Assembly (NCBI GenBank): GCA_046160485.1
Contig: JBJXGV010000065.1
Span: forward strand, 1 to 64,000
Direction of reading: 5' to 3'
Origin: JBJXGV01 sp046160485
GTDB lineage: Bacteria; Orphanbacterota; Orphanbacteria; JBJXGV01
DNA: 64,000 nucleotides
In this document: positions 8,819 through 16,631 of the stretch, piece after piece
Layout: every line of letters starts with the position of its first letter
Position numbering within the stretch: the stretch's first letter is position 1
The notes under the pieces: generated by a model
Told to the model about the DNA's origin: nothing
The model's input: the letters and a program-made list of their open reading frames with translations, nothing else
The model's database searches: none
Translations under genes and position numbers: made by a program

Positions 8819-9776
8819 GCTCGCGGAGCGCCGCGACGACGCGCGCGCGATCAGGAAGGACGCGATCCTCGAGCGCCCCCGCGAAGGGGACCGGCGTGTC
8901 GAGCGCGGCGACCCGCATCACGGGACCGTCGAGGTAATCGAACGCCTTCTCGGCGATTCGCGCGGCCACCTCGGCGCCCGCGCCGCCCGTGAGGTGGTCC
9001 TCGTGCAGCACGAGCACCTTTCCCGTGCGCCGCGCCGCCGCGAGAACGGCGTCCTCATCGAACGGCCGGAGCGTTCGCAGATCGATCACCTCGACCGAGA
9101 CGCCTTCGCGCTCCATCTCGTCGGCGGCGTCGCACGCGATCGCGACCGTCGCGCCGTACGTGATCACGCTCACGTCGCGCCCCTCGCGCCGCGTCGCCGC
9201 CTCGCCGATCGGAACCGCGTCGCTCCCCTCGGCGATCTCGCCCTTGACGCGCCGGTAGAGGAACTTGTGCTCGAAGAAGAGCACGGGATCGGGGTCGCGA
9301 ATCGCCGCGAGGAGCAGCCCCTTCGCGTCCTCGGCGGTCGACGGATAGACGACCTTCAGCCCCGCGGTGTGGAGGAAGTACGCCTCGACATTCTGCGAGT
9401 GGAACGGACCGCCGCGTACGTAGCCGCCGCCGGGCCCGCGAATCACGAGCGGCACGCCGCGGCCGGTGCGATAGCGGCACTTCGCGGCCCAGTTCGTGAT
9501 CTGGTTGAAGCCGCACGCGATGAAATCGATGAACTGCATCTCGGCGACGGGGCGAAGACCCGAGAGCGCCGCGCCCACCGCGGCGCCGACGATCGCGGCC
9601 TCGGAGATCGTCGTGTCGATGACGCGCTCGGCGCCGAAGCGCGCCGCGAAGCCGCCGGTCACCTTGAATGCGCCGCCGTACGCCGCGATATCCTCGCCGA
9701 GAAGAAAGACGCGCTCGTCGCGCTCCATCTCTTCCCAGAGCGCCGCGCGAATCGCTTCGAGGTACGTCTGCGTCAT
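8805..9776 (-). CDS. 2-oxoacid dehydrogenase E1 component, beta subunit
   Basis: A 323-residue E1-beta subunit (transketolase-like pyrimidine-binding domain, then transketolase C-terminal domain) of a heterotetrameric pyruvate or branched-chain 2-oxoacid dehydrogenase. Signatures include MTQTYLEAIRAALWEEMERD, LLGEDIAAYGGAF, ISEAAIVGAAVGAALSGLRPV and RGPGGGYVRGGPFHSQNVEA. It sits 15 bases after lpdA and is followed by E2, but the partner E1-alpha subunit that carries the thiamine-diphosphate GDG motif is not adjacent and I find none in the window. E1-alpha must lie elsewhere, or the complex borrows one. Confidence 0.93.
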   Translation of the reverse strand: MTQTYLEAIRAALWEEMERDERVFLLGEDIAAYGGAFKVTGGFAARFGAERVIDTTISEAAIVGAAVGAALSGLRPVAEMQFIDFIACGFNQITNWAAKCRYRTGRGVPLVIRGPGGGYVRGGPFHSQNVEAYFLHTAGLKVVYPSTAEDAKGLLLAAIRDPDPVLFFEHKFLYRRVKGEIAEGSDAVPIGEAATRREGRDVSVITYGATVAIACDAADEMEREGVSVEVIDLRTLRPFDEDAVLAAARRTGKVLVLHEDHLTGGAGAEVAARIAEKAFDYLDGPVMRVAALDTPVPFAGALEDRVLPDRARVVAALRELAAY

Positions 9777-9791
9777 CGCACCGCGCGCGCG

Positions 9792-11216
9792 TTAGCCGTG
9801 AATCGCGCGCCCATACACCGCCTCGGCGGCCTCCATCACCGACTCGGAGAGCGTCGGGTGCGGATGAATCACGTTCGCGATTTCGAGCGCCGTCGACTCG
9901 AGGTTGAGATGCGCGACGCCCTCGGCGATCATCTCCGTCGCGCGCGCGCCGATGATGTGCACGCCGAGAACCTCGTCGTACTTCGTTTCGCTGACGATCT
10001 TCACGAAGCCGTCCGTCTCGCCGAGGATCGTCGCCTTCGAGTTCGCGAGGAAGTTGACCTTGCCGACGCGCACGTCGAAGCCGCGGCGCTTCGCCTCGGC
10101 CTCAGAGAGTCCGACCGTCGCGACCTCCGGCTCGCAATACGTGCACGACGGAATGCGGTCGTAGTTCATCGGCTCGGCCGCGTGCCCCGCGATCTCCTCG
10201 GCGACGCGCATTCCCTCGTGCGACGCGACGTGCGCCAACTGCGGGTGAACGCGATCCGGAATCGCGATGAGATCGCCGATCGCGAAGATTCCCGGCTCGG
10301 CGGTGCGACCCTTCGCGTCGACCTTCACGAAGCCCTTCTCGATCGCGACGTGCGTCTTCTCGAGGCCCAGTCCCTCGGAAACCGGCCGGCGCCCCACCGC
10401 AACGAGCACCTTCTCCACGGAAATCGTCTCGGGCTTCGCGCCGTCGGATGCGATCGTCACGCGCAGCCCCTTCTTCTCGGCCTCGACCTTCTCGACGCGC
10501 GCGCTCGTGCGCACATCGATGCCGCGCTTCTTGAACGATCGCGCGAGCGCACGCCCCACGTCTTCGTCCTCGATCGGCAGGAGCGTCGGCAGCACCTCGA
10601 CGATCGTCACCTTCGTGCCGAACGCGGCGAAGATGGTCGCGAACTCGACGCCGACCGCGCCCGCGCCCACGACCAGAAGGCTCTCGGGAATCGCTTCGAT
10701 CTTGAGGATGTCGTCGCTCGAGAGAATCGATTTGCCGTCGACGGGAAGGTGCGGGAGCGATCGCACCGCGGAGCCGGTCGCAAGCAGCACGCGTTTCGCG
10801 GCGATGCGCGTCGGGTCGCCCTTCTCGGGCTTCACGACGACAGTGCGCGGATCGGCGAGGCTTGCGGCGCCGACGAACGTGTCGACCTTGCGCCGCTTCA
10901 AGAGCCCCTCGACCGCCTTCGCGAGCCCGCCGACGACCGTCTCCTTGCGCGCCTGCACCTTCGCGAAGTCGATCGACGCCTTCGTCACGTTGATGCCGAT
11001 CTCGCCGGCGCGCCCGATCTCCGAGTAGACCGCGGCGATGTGGAGCAGCACCTTCGTCGGAATGCAGCCCCAGTGGAGGCACGTTCCGCCGAACTTGGGC
11101 GCCTTCTCGACGACGGCCGTGCGCAACCCAAGCTGCGCGGCGCGCACCGCCGCGACATAGCCGCCGGGGCCGCTGCCGATGACAACAAGATCGTAGGGCT
11201 CGACTGGCGTGGACAA
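9792..11216 (-). CDS. lpdA: Dihydrolipoyl dehydrogenase (E3)
   Basis: A 474-residue FAD flavoprotein that reoxidises dihydrolipoamide with NAD+. The FAD-binding motif is VIGSGPGGYVAAVRAAQLG, the redox-active disulfide is CLHWGC in GGTCLHWGCIPTK, the NAD motif is VVGAGAVGVEFA, and the catalytic His-Glu pair lies in HPHPTLSE near the C-terminus. Translation starts at a TTG (11216), chosen because AAAGGAGG lies six bases upstream and no ATG is available. That ribosome site overlaps the stop codon of the AhpD-like gene 12 bases before it, which argues for coupled expression of the two. Confidence 0.95.
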   Translation of the reverse strand: MSTPVEPYDLVVIGSGPGGYVAAVRAAQLGLRTAVVEKAPKFGGTCLHWGCIPTKVLLHIAAVYSEIGRAGEIGINVTKASIDFAKVQARKETVVGGLAKAVEGLLKRRKVDTFVGAASLADPRTVVVKPEKGDPTRIAAKRVLLATGSAVRSLPHLPVDGKSILSSDDILKIEAIPESLLVVGAGAVGVEFATIFAAFGTKVTIVEVLPTLLPIEDEDVGRALARSFKKRGIDVRTSARVEKVEAEKKGLRVTIASDGAKPETISVEKVLVAVGRRPVSEGLGLEKTHVAIEKGFVKVDAKGRTAEPGIFAIGDLIAIPDRVHPQLAHVASHEGMRVAEEIAGHAAEPMNYDRIPSCTYCEPEVATVGLSEAEAKRRGFDVRVGKVNFLANSKATILGETDGFVKIVSETKYDEVLGVHIIGARATEMIAEGVAHLNLESTALEIANVIHPHPTLSESVMEAAEAVYGRAIHG

Positions 11217-11228
11217 CGCGGTCCTCCT

Positions 11229-11756
11229 TTAGCGAGTGATTTCGACGCGCAGGGCGTTCGCGAATCTGTTGAAGTAGTTGAAGAGGCCGATGACCGACGC
11301 GAGTTCGATCACCTCGCCTTCGTCCCAATGCCGGCGCAGTTCCGCGAATTCGGCGTCGCCGACGCCGCGCGAGTCGAGAGTCATCAGATCGGCGAATCGC
11401 AGCGCCGCTTGCTCGGCCTCGGTAAACGACGCGTAGTCGCCCCTCTTCACGCTCGCGATCTCCTCATCCGTCGCGCCGAGCCGCCTCGCCAAGGCGACAT
11501 GCGACGCCAGTCAATACTCGCATCCGTTGATCTCGGAGACGCGCACCGTCACGATCTCTTTGAGCTTCTGCGGAACCGTGCCGGTGTTCATCACCGTGCG
11601 GAAATGCGTGATCATCGTGCGGAGGAAATCGGGGCGGTGCGCCATCGTGCGGAACATGTTCGGCACGTTGCCGCGCTCGCGCATGTAGGTGTCGAAGATC
11701 TCGCGCGTGGGGCCTTCGACATCGTCCGGCCCGAGCCGGCGAATGCGGTCGGTCAT
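11229..11756 (-). CDS. AhpD-like peroxidase-related protein, probable selenoprotein (CxxU)
   Basis: Two open frames in the same phase (11756-11514 and 11510-11229) are separated by a single TGA at 11513-11511. Read through, they form a full-length 175-residue carboxymuconolactone decarboxylase/AhpD-like protein. The TGA (codon 82) falls in INGCEY-TGA-LASH, exactly where cysteine homologues have the second Cys of CxxCxxxH, so the active site would be C79-x-x-Sec82-x-x-x-H86. The sequence on both sides is intact and well conserved (RGNVPNMFRTMAHRPDFL before; LARRLGATDEE and GLFNYFNRFANAL after). A hairpin starts four bases after the TGA. It is 12 bases upstream of lpdA and 13 downstream of the zinc-ribbon gene. 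The likely role is a thiol/selenol peroxidase or a reductant for one. Alternatives are a nonsense mutation or sequencing error, which would not explain the exact position. Confidence 0.8.
11469..11506 (-). promoter_or_regulatory. Candidate bacterial SECIS hairpin after the in-frame TGA
   Basis: On the minus strand the outer stem CGTCGC (11506-11501) pairs with GCGACG (11474-11469). The inner stem GTCGCC (11498-11493) pairs with GGCGGC (11485-11480) with one G-U pair. The seven-base apical loop TTGGCGA (11492-11486) begins 19 bases after the TGA, within the spacing used by bacterial SelB-dependent elements, and has guanines inside it. A shorter fold, TCGC-CTTG-GCGA, is possible. It overlaps coding sequence, as bacterial SECIS elements do. 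Confidence 0.55.
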
Positions 11757-11769
11757 CGGACGCGCCTCG

Positions 11770-12123
11770 TTACTCGAGGAAATAGAGAAAGCGACCGCAG
11801 TAGGGACACAAGATCAGCTCTTGGTTTTTCGCGGCCGTCGCGGAGAGGTTTATCGGAAGGCGCTCATAGCAGCAGTACGCGACGCCCTCGAGGACCGGCG
11901 CCACGGCCTTGCCAGTCTTCTGGAAAACCGCGTCGAACCGCGAGAGGAGGCGACGGCTCGCCTGCGCGCGGAGTTCGTCGCGCGCGCTCGCCACCTTCTC
12001 GAACTTCGCGACCGGGAACCCCATATTCTCCTCCGCCGCCGCCGCGTGCCCGCCGTGTTCGAGTTCCTTCAAGAGAGTTTCCAGATCGTTCAGACGGATG
12101 ATCAGCTCGAGATCTTTGTTCAC
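11770..12123 (-). CDS. Short coiled-coil / zinc-ribbon protein
   Basis: A 117-residue protein with a charged helical N-terminal part (about 1-70) and a C-terminal zinc-ribbon-like segment: a CC pair at VAYCCYERLPINL, then LCPYCGRFLYF. It resembles a shortened member of the C4-type zinc-ribbon family (COG1579), which normally has a much longer coiled coil. It starts at a GTG (12123) behind AAAAGGA. It lies between the EIIA-like gene and the AhpD-like selenoprotein. Function unknown; nucleic-acid or protein binding would be a guess. Confidence 0.75.
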   Translation of the reverse strand: MNKDLELIIRLNDLETLLKELEHGGHAAAAEENMGFPVAKFEKVASARDELRAQASRRLLSRFDAVFQKTGKAVAPVLEGVAYCCYERLPINLSATAAKNQELILCPYCGRFLYFLE

Positions 12124-12162
12124 GTTCGTCCTTTTGGCCGCGGCGCGCGGCGCGCGTTCGTC

Positions 12163-12663
12163 TTAGCTAACCGCCCCGGAGAGAATCGTGCGGACCTCGG
12201 CGGCGCTTTCGGCTTCGAGAAGGCGGTTGCGATTGTGGTCCTCTTTCGTGAGGTTCACGATCGCGGCGAGTACAGGGTGATAGAAGTTGGTCAGCTCGAT
12301 CGGCGGCGACACGACGAGGAAGAAGAGTCGAACCTTCTTCTTGTCGACGGCCTGATACGCGACGCCTTTCGGCGACCGGCCGAATGCGACCATGAGCTTG
12401 GAAAACGTCGTCGAGCGGCAGTGCGGAATCGCCACGCCCATGCCGACGCCGGTCGAACCGATCGACTCGCGCTGTCCGAGTGTCGCGAGCGTAATGTTTC
12501 GGTCCGTCTGCGAGATCGGCAGAAGAAGAATCAATTCGGCAAGCGCTTCTTCTTTCGTCGTCGCCTTCATCGAAAGCTCGACGGAATCGGCGGCGAGGAA
12601 ATCCGAGAGTCGCACTCCGGTGTGCTGAAGTGCGCTACGACTAGCGGGGGCTCGTGCCTTCAT
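12163..12663 (-). CDS. PTS EIIA (fructose/nitrogen type) domain protein
   Basis: A 166-residue stand-alone EIIA domain of the mannitol/fructose/PtsN family. The phosphoacceptor histidine is His81 in GVGMGVAIPHCRS, and the fold signature LFFLVVSPPIELTNFYHPVLAAIVNLTKE follows in two parts. No EIIB, EIIC, HPr or EI is encoded nearby, so it is more likely a regulatory EIIA (PtsN-like) than part of a sugar permease. It heads the leftward run leading to the dehydrogenase genes and has its own good promoter, whose predicted start of transcription lies within about 20 bases of the ATG. Pyruvate kinase, which consumes the PTS phosphodonor PEP, is the next gene upstream. Confidence 0.9.
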   Translation of the reverse strand: MKARAPASRSALQHTGVRLSDFLAADSVELSMKATTKEEALAELILLLPISQTDRNITLATLGQRESIGSTGVGMGVAIPHCRSTTFSKLMVAFGRSPKGVAYQAVDKKKVRLFFLVVSPPIELTNFYHPVLAAIVNLTKEDHNRNRLLEAESAAEVRTILSGAVS

Positions 12664-12686
12664 CTTTGCGTTGACCTCCGCGCGGC

Positions 12687-12715
12687 AGTATAACAGCGCG
12701 CTCCCCGAGTGTCAG
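12687..12715 (-). promoter_or_regulatory. Promoter for the EIIA gene
   Basis: On the minus strand CTGACA (12715-12710) and TATACT (12692-12687) are 17 bases apart, each one base off consensus. The ribosome site GGAGG lies just downstream and the ATG is at 12663, so the leader is very short. It probably starts the run EIIA - zinc ribbon - AhpD-like - lpdA. Confidence 0.65.
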
Positions 12716-12742
12716 TCTGTTTCCCGAAAGCAGCGCTGTCGC

Positions 12743-14194
12743 TTATCCGATGCCGACGCGATGAAGCTTGATCATGTTCGTCGCGCCGATCGCTTGCGTC
12801 ACACCCGCGACTAGAATGACGCTTTCGCCGCGCGCCGCAAGGTGTCTGCGGACGAGCGCACGGTCGGCGTTGGCGATCATCCGATCCGTCGTGCTCGCCA
12901 ATGGCATCACCATCGGCACGACGCCGCGATAGAGCGCCATACGGCTTGCGACCGCAAGCGACGCCGCGACGGCGACGATGCGCGCGGGCGGCTTCATCTT
13001 CGAGAGCGTAAGCGCGGTGCGCCCGGAGAGCGTCAGGACGACGATCGTGCGCACGCGCGCGCCGAGCGCCGCCGAACACGCCGCACGCGCCATCGCGTGC
13101 TCCGGCGAACCGAGCGCAAGCGAGGCGTCCTCGCGCGAGTCGAACTCGCCATGCGCCTCCGCCTCGCGCGCGATGCCGGCCATCATGCGCACCGCAAGCG
13201 CGGGATACCGCCCGCTCGCCGTCTCCGCCGACAGCATCACCGCGTCCGTGCCGTCGAAGATCGCGTTCGCGACGTCGGACGCCTCCGCGCGCGTCGGCAC
13301 GGGACTGACGATCATCGATTCGAGCATCTGCGTCGCGGTGATGACGATGCGTTCCGCCGCGTTCGCCTTGTGGATGAGCGCCTTCTGCGCCGCGGGGACT
13401 TTCTCGGGCGCGAGTTCGACGCCGAGATCGCCGCGCGCGACCATGATGCCATCGGCCTCGCGGAGGATTTCGTCGATGCGATCGAGCGCGTCGGGCTTTT
13501 CGATCTTCGCGATGATCGCGGCGCGGCCGCCGTGGCGCGCGATCGCGCGGCGCAAGACGCGCACGTCCGATCCGCTCCGAACGAACGAGAGCGCGATGTA
13601 GTCCGCGCCGTTCGCGAGCCCGAACGCCAGATCCGCGTAGTCCTTCCGCGTCATCGATGGCGCCGAGACGCGCGCGCCCGGCAGGTTCACGCCCTTGTGT
13701 TCCTTCAGCGTGCCGCCGACGACGACCTCCGACTCGACGGCCCCGGCGCGCACGCGCGTCACGCGCAGCCGCAAGAGCCCGTCGTCGAGAAGGATCGCGT
13801 CGCCGCGAGTGACATCCTTCGGAAGATTGCGATACGTCGTCGACAACCGCGCCGCGGTGCCAGGAAAATGCCCCGGCTCGATGACGACGGTCTTTCCCGC
13901 GACCAGTTCAACGGGCGCGCCTTGCGCGAGCGTGCCGATCCGGATCTTCGGGCCTTGAAGGTCGACGAGAAGGCCGATCGGCTTGCGCATGCGGCGCTCG
14001 AGCGCGCGCAGACGAAGGATCGCCGTGCGGTGATCGACGTGCGTGCCGTGCGAGGCGTTGATTCGCGCCACGTCGAGACCTTCCTCGACGAGACGCGCTA
14101 GCATTTCGCGGCCGCGCGACGCCGGCCCGATCGTCGCGACGATCTTCGTCCGCCGCTCGACCGTTTTCGTGTGAGTGATCACGCGTTTCGCCAA
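12743..14194 (-). CDS. pyk: Pyruvate kinase
   Basis: A 483-residue glycolytic enzyme making pyruvate and ATP from PEP and ADP. Landmarks are RTKIVATIGPASRG, the catalytic-lysine motif IIAKIEKPDALD, GIMVARGDLGVEL and the substrate-loop segment TATQMLESMI. The usual NFSHG metal-site motif reads NASHG here, a conservative change. The B domain (about 75-170) and C-terminal allosteric domain are both present. The start is a TTG at 14194, chosen because AAGGAGGG lies six bases upstream and the frame starts with the typical MAKR. It is separated from the EIIA gene by 80 bases that contain that gene's promoter. Confidence 0.95.
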   Translation of the reverse strand: MAKRVITHTKTVERRTKIVATIGPASRGREMLARLVEEGLDVARINASHGTHVDHRTAILRLRALERRMRKPIGLLVDLQGPKIRIGTLAQGAPVELVAGKTVVIEPGHFPGTAARLSTTYRNLPKDVTRGDAILLDDGLLRLRVTRVRAGAVESEVVVGGTLKEHKGVNLPGARVSAPSMTRKDYADLAFGLANGADYIALSFVRSGSDVRVLRRAIARHGGRAAIIAKIEKPDALDRIDEILREADGIMVARGDLGVELAPEKVPAAQKALIHKANAAERIVITATQMLESMIVSPVPTRAEASDVANAIFDGTDAVMLSAETASGRYPALAVRMMAGIAREAEAHGEFDSREDASLALGSPEHAMARAACSAALGARVRTIVVLTLSGRTALTLSKMKPPARIVAVAASLAVASRMALYRGVVPMVMPLASTTDRMIANADRALVRRHLAARGESVILVAGVTQAIGATNMIKLHRVGIG

Positions 14195-14421
14195 GTCGTG
14201 CCCTCCTTCGCGGCCGCCAGTTCTATCACACCGGTCGAAATTCGCATCATCAATCTGCGCGGCGAACGCGGACCGCCGGCCGCGACGACACCGCCACGCG
14301 TCTCATTGCGGGGAGGCGGCGCATCGCATTGGAGACACGAGCGCCTCGTGGGCGCGAGCGTTCCGGCCGAAAGCGACGGCCGCGCAACGCCCGCGCCGCG
14401 CGTCCGCAGTTGGCGCGTTCG

Positions 14422-15051
14422 ATGCTTGCTCATCGCCTCGTGAGAGAACCGCTCCTTGTCGCGATTGTCCTCGCCGCACTCGTTGGCGACGCGCGATCAA
14501 GCCGCGCCGGCGATCCGTTGCCGGTTCACGTCATCGAGTTCGGCACCGGCGCGTTTACGCCGCTCGACACGGACCTTGCGGGGGACTACGGGGCGGCTCC
14601 CAGCTTCACGCTCGGATACGCGCCGCTTCTTACGACGCGCGGAACGCGCCTCATCCTCGACATCGGCGCCGTTCGCTCGCGCGGGAAAATCACGCGCAAC
14701 GACCCAACGTTCGACGCCGAAGAAGCGACGTACTGGCTGCTTCCCGTGCGCCTCGGCGTGAGAACGGATTTAACGCCCGATCCTCACCCCGGCCCCGTAC
14801 GCTTCTCCGTAGGCGCGGCCTTCGAATGGATCACGACGTGGTGGCGCGCGCCGTTTCAGGATTGGTCCTCGGCGCCGGCGCCGGGAATCGTCTTCGAGGC
14901 GCGCCCCGACTTTCACGTATCGCAAAAACTCGGAGTCTGGACTCGCGCGCGTTTCGCGTTCCGGTCAGACGTCCAGTACGATGAGCCGCGCAGCACGTTC
15001 GAATACAGCGGGTCGGAATTTCAGGTCGGACTCAGCTACGCGCCTCGATAG
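14422..15051 (+). CDS. Predicted secreted beta-barrel-like protein
   Basis: A 209-residue hypothetical protein. A signal peptide is visible (hydrophobic LLVAIVLAALVGDARSSRA after a short basic start). The rest alternates short beta-prone stretches typical of a small outer-membrane barrel (ATYWLLPVRLGVRTDL, RFSVGAAFEWITTWW, FRSDVQYDE), ending in FQVGLSYAPR. The frame is open back to 14329, but ATG 14422 puts the signal sequence at the terminus. I recognise no named family. The 227 bases between it and the pyk start on the other strand hold the two divergent starts and nothing else recognisable. Confidence 0.6.
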   Translation: MLAHRLVREPLLVAIVLAALVGDARSSRAGDPLPVHVIEFGTGAFTPLDTDLAGDYGAAPSFTLGYAPLLTTRGTRLILDIGAVRSRGKITRNDPTFDAEEATYWLLPVRLGVRTDLTPDPHPGPVRFSVGAAFEWITTWWRAPFQDWSSAPAPGIVFEARPDFHVSQKLGVWTRARFAFRSDVQYDEPRSTFEYSGSEFQVGLSYAPR

Positions 15052-15112
15052 GCACGCGCCGCCGATCTTGATTTCTATCGTTCCGCCGCAAACGTCATCT
15101 GGAGGGTTTTCC

Positions 15113-16156
15113 GTGCGCCGCACACCGACTCGATTCCGCCGACACCTCGCCACCCGCGTGATCTTCGCGCTCTTGCTCGCCGCCATGCCCGCCGCCGCCG
15201 CGGCAATGTGCTGCCCGGTCCCCTGCAACACGTGCTGGATCACCGCGCAAGGGCAACTCAATTTCGTGTCGTTCGACCGCGCGAACGGCCGCATCGATCT
15301 GGTGCCCAACATTCGGTTCCTCGGCGTTTCGCCCGACTTCGCGCTCGTGGTGCCGACGCCGTCATTGCCGGCGTTCGCGCCGGTGTCGAGAACGATTTGG
15401 GACGAGGCCGCGCAGCTCACCGCGCCGATTCGCTCGACACGCTCGAATTCATCAGGCTGTGACTGCGGCGAGGATTTCGTCTCATCCGTCGTGGATGACG
15501 GTTCGCCGACCGAAGCAGGCGACGGCGTCACGATTCACGGCCGCGAGACGATCGGCGGCCTCGTGGCGACGACCCTCTCGTCCGACAGCCCGGGCGCGCT
15601 CGTGCGCTGGCTCGACGAGAACGGCTTCGAGTTCACCGCGAGCGATTCCGCGCGCTTCGCGCCCTACGTCGAACGCGAGTGGTACTTCACCACGATGCGT
15701 CCCGACACCGCGAACGCGATGCCCTTCAACGGATGGAACGCCGACGTCGCTCCCGTGCGCATCACGTTCGCCGCGACCGAACTCGAAGTGCCGCTGCCGC
15801 TCATCACGATCAATCAGAATTCGACGATGACGGTGCAGTTCTATGTCGTCGACGACCGGCGCGTCGATTTGCCGGGCTTCGCGACGCTTTACGCGAACCG
15901 CGTGAGCGAATCGGAGCACGCCGCGATCGCCGAACGCTTTCCGACCATCGCGGCTCTCGTCGCGCCGGGGCGATACTTAACGAAGCTATCCGGAGTGACG
16001 ACGCCTCTATCGGGAGAAAACGGATCGATCTTGCTCGCTGCGGCGAAAGACAACGACGAGTTTCGCGTGATTGCGGCGGCGACGCCGCGCGCGCTCCCTG
16101 GCGAGCTCGTCCTCTTCGCGTGCGCCTTTATCGTACTTCGGCGTCGCCGGCGCTAG
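15113..16156 (+). CDS. DUF2330 family secreted protein with C-terminal membrane anchor
   Basis: A 347-residue protein. A signal peptide (RHLATRVIFALLLAAMPAAAAA) ends just before a cysteine-rich segment, MCCPVPCNTCW. The body matches the DUF2330 style, with NIRFLGVSPDFALVVPTP, GALVRWLDENGF and EREWYFTTMRPDT. It ends with a Pro-Gly followed by a hydrophobic stretch and five arginines (LPGELVLFACAFIVLRRRRR), the architecture of a cleavable tail-sorting signal. The start is GTG 15113 with GGAGG seven bases upstream, preferred to upstream codons in the same frame because those would bury the signal peptide. Function unknown. It overlaps the convergent gene by 29 bases. Confidence 0.8.
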   Translation: MRRTPTRFRRHLATRVIFALLLAAMPAAAAAMCCPVPCNTCWITAQGQLNFVSFDRANGRIDLVPNIRFLGVSPDFALVVPTPSLPAFAPVSRTIWDEAAQLTAPIRSTRSNSSGCDCGEDFVSSVVDDGSPTEAGDGVTIHGRETIGGLVATTLSSDSPGALVRWLDENGFEFTASDSARFAPYVEREWYFTTMRPDTANAMPFNGWNADVAPVRITFAATELEVPLPLITINQNSTMTVQFYVVDDRRVDLPGFATLYANRVSESEHAAIAERFPTIAALVAPGRYLTKLSGVTTPLSGENGSILLAAAKDNDEFRVIAAATPRALPGELVLFACAFIVLRRRRR

Positions 16157-16490
16157 GCGCGCTCCGCGACGCGCCCGCGATCTGCGCCGCGCGATTGCGT
16201 TTCGATTCCGCGCTGCGCCGCGTCGCGAACAGCACCGCCGCCGTCCACGTCGGGAACAGATCGACGAACGGCACGATCTCCGCGAGAAACGTCGGAAGAA
16301 ACGCGATGTGCCATCCGAGAAGCACGACCATGATCGCGCCGACGCCGAGGTCGATGATCTCGTCGAAGGGCGACAAAAGCCCGGCGCTGAACGCGGGGAG
16401 CGCGACGATTTGAAGCGCGTCCGCGACGACGGCGATGCCGCGCGCGATCCAGACGCGGCGCGAGCGCTTCTGTTCCGGTGTGCGTGTCAC
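16128..16490 (-). CDS. Small predicted membrane protein
   Basis: A 120-residue hypothetical protein with two or three hydrophobic segments (IARGIAVVADALQIVALPAF, GVGAIMVVLLGWHIAFLPTF, PFVDLFPTWTAAVLF) and a basic tail. The start is placed at GTG 16490 (VTRTPEQKRSRR); an ATG further upstream at 16622 would add an unlikely basic stretch and run close to gpmI. I do not recognise a family by name. It is convergent with, and slightly overlaps, the DUF2330 gene. Confidence 0.6.
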   Translation of the reverse strand: MTRTPEQKRSRRVWIARGIAVVADALQIVALPAFSAGLLSPFDEIIDLGVGAIMVVLLGWHIAFLPTFLAEIVPFVDLFPTWTAAVLFATRRSAESKRNRAAQIAGASRSAPSAGDAEVR

Positions 16491-16631
16491 GCGGCCATTG
16501 TCGCACACCGCGAGCGGCCCGTCGCGCGCGACGCCTCCGCTGCCGCGCAATAGCACTGGCACGCCGGGGCGCTTCCCTGCTAGCTTCCGAGCGGTGCCGC
16601 GTGCGCGCCCGCGCCGCGGCAAGGAGACTGC

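Noticed and set aside
11510..11514. AhpD-like gene as a simple pseudogene
   Set aside because: Only one stop, exactly at the redox Cys codon, with both halves in the same frame and conserved and a hairpin just downstream. Selenocysteine explains it better.
8751..12101. Very long open frame on the plus strand
   Set aside because: It lies opposite E1-beta, lpdA and the AhpD-like gene, is Arg/His-rich low-complexity translation, and has no ribosome site. It is an antisense frame caused by GC-rich codon bias.
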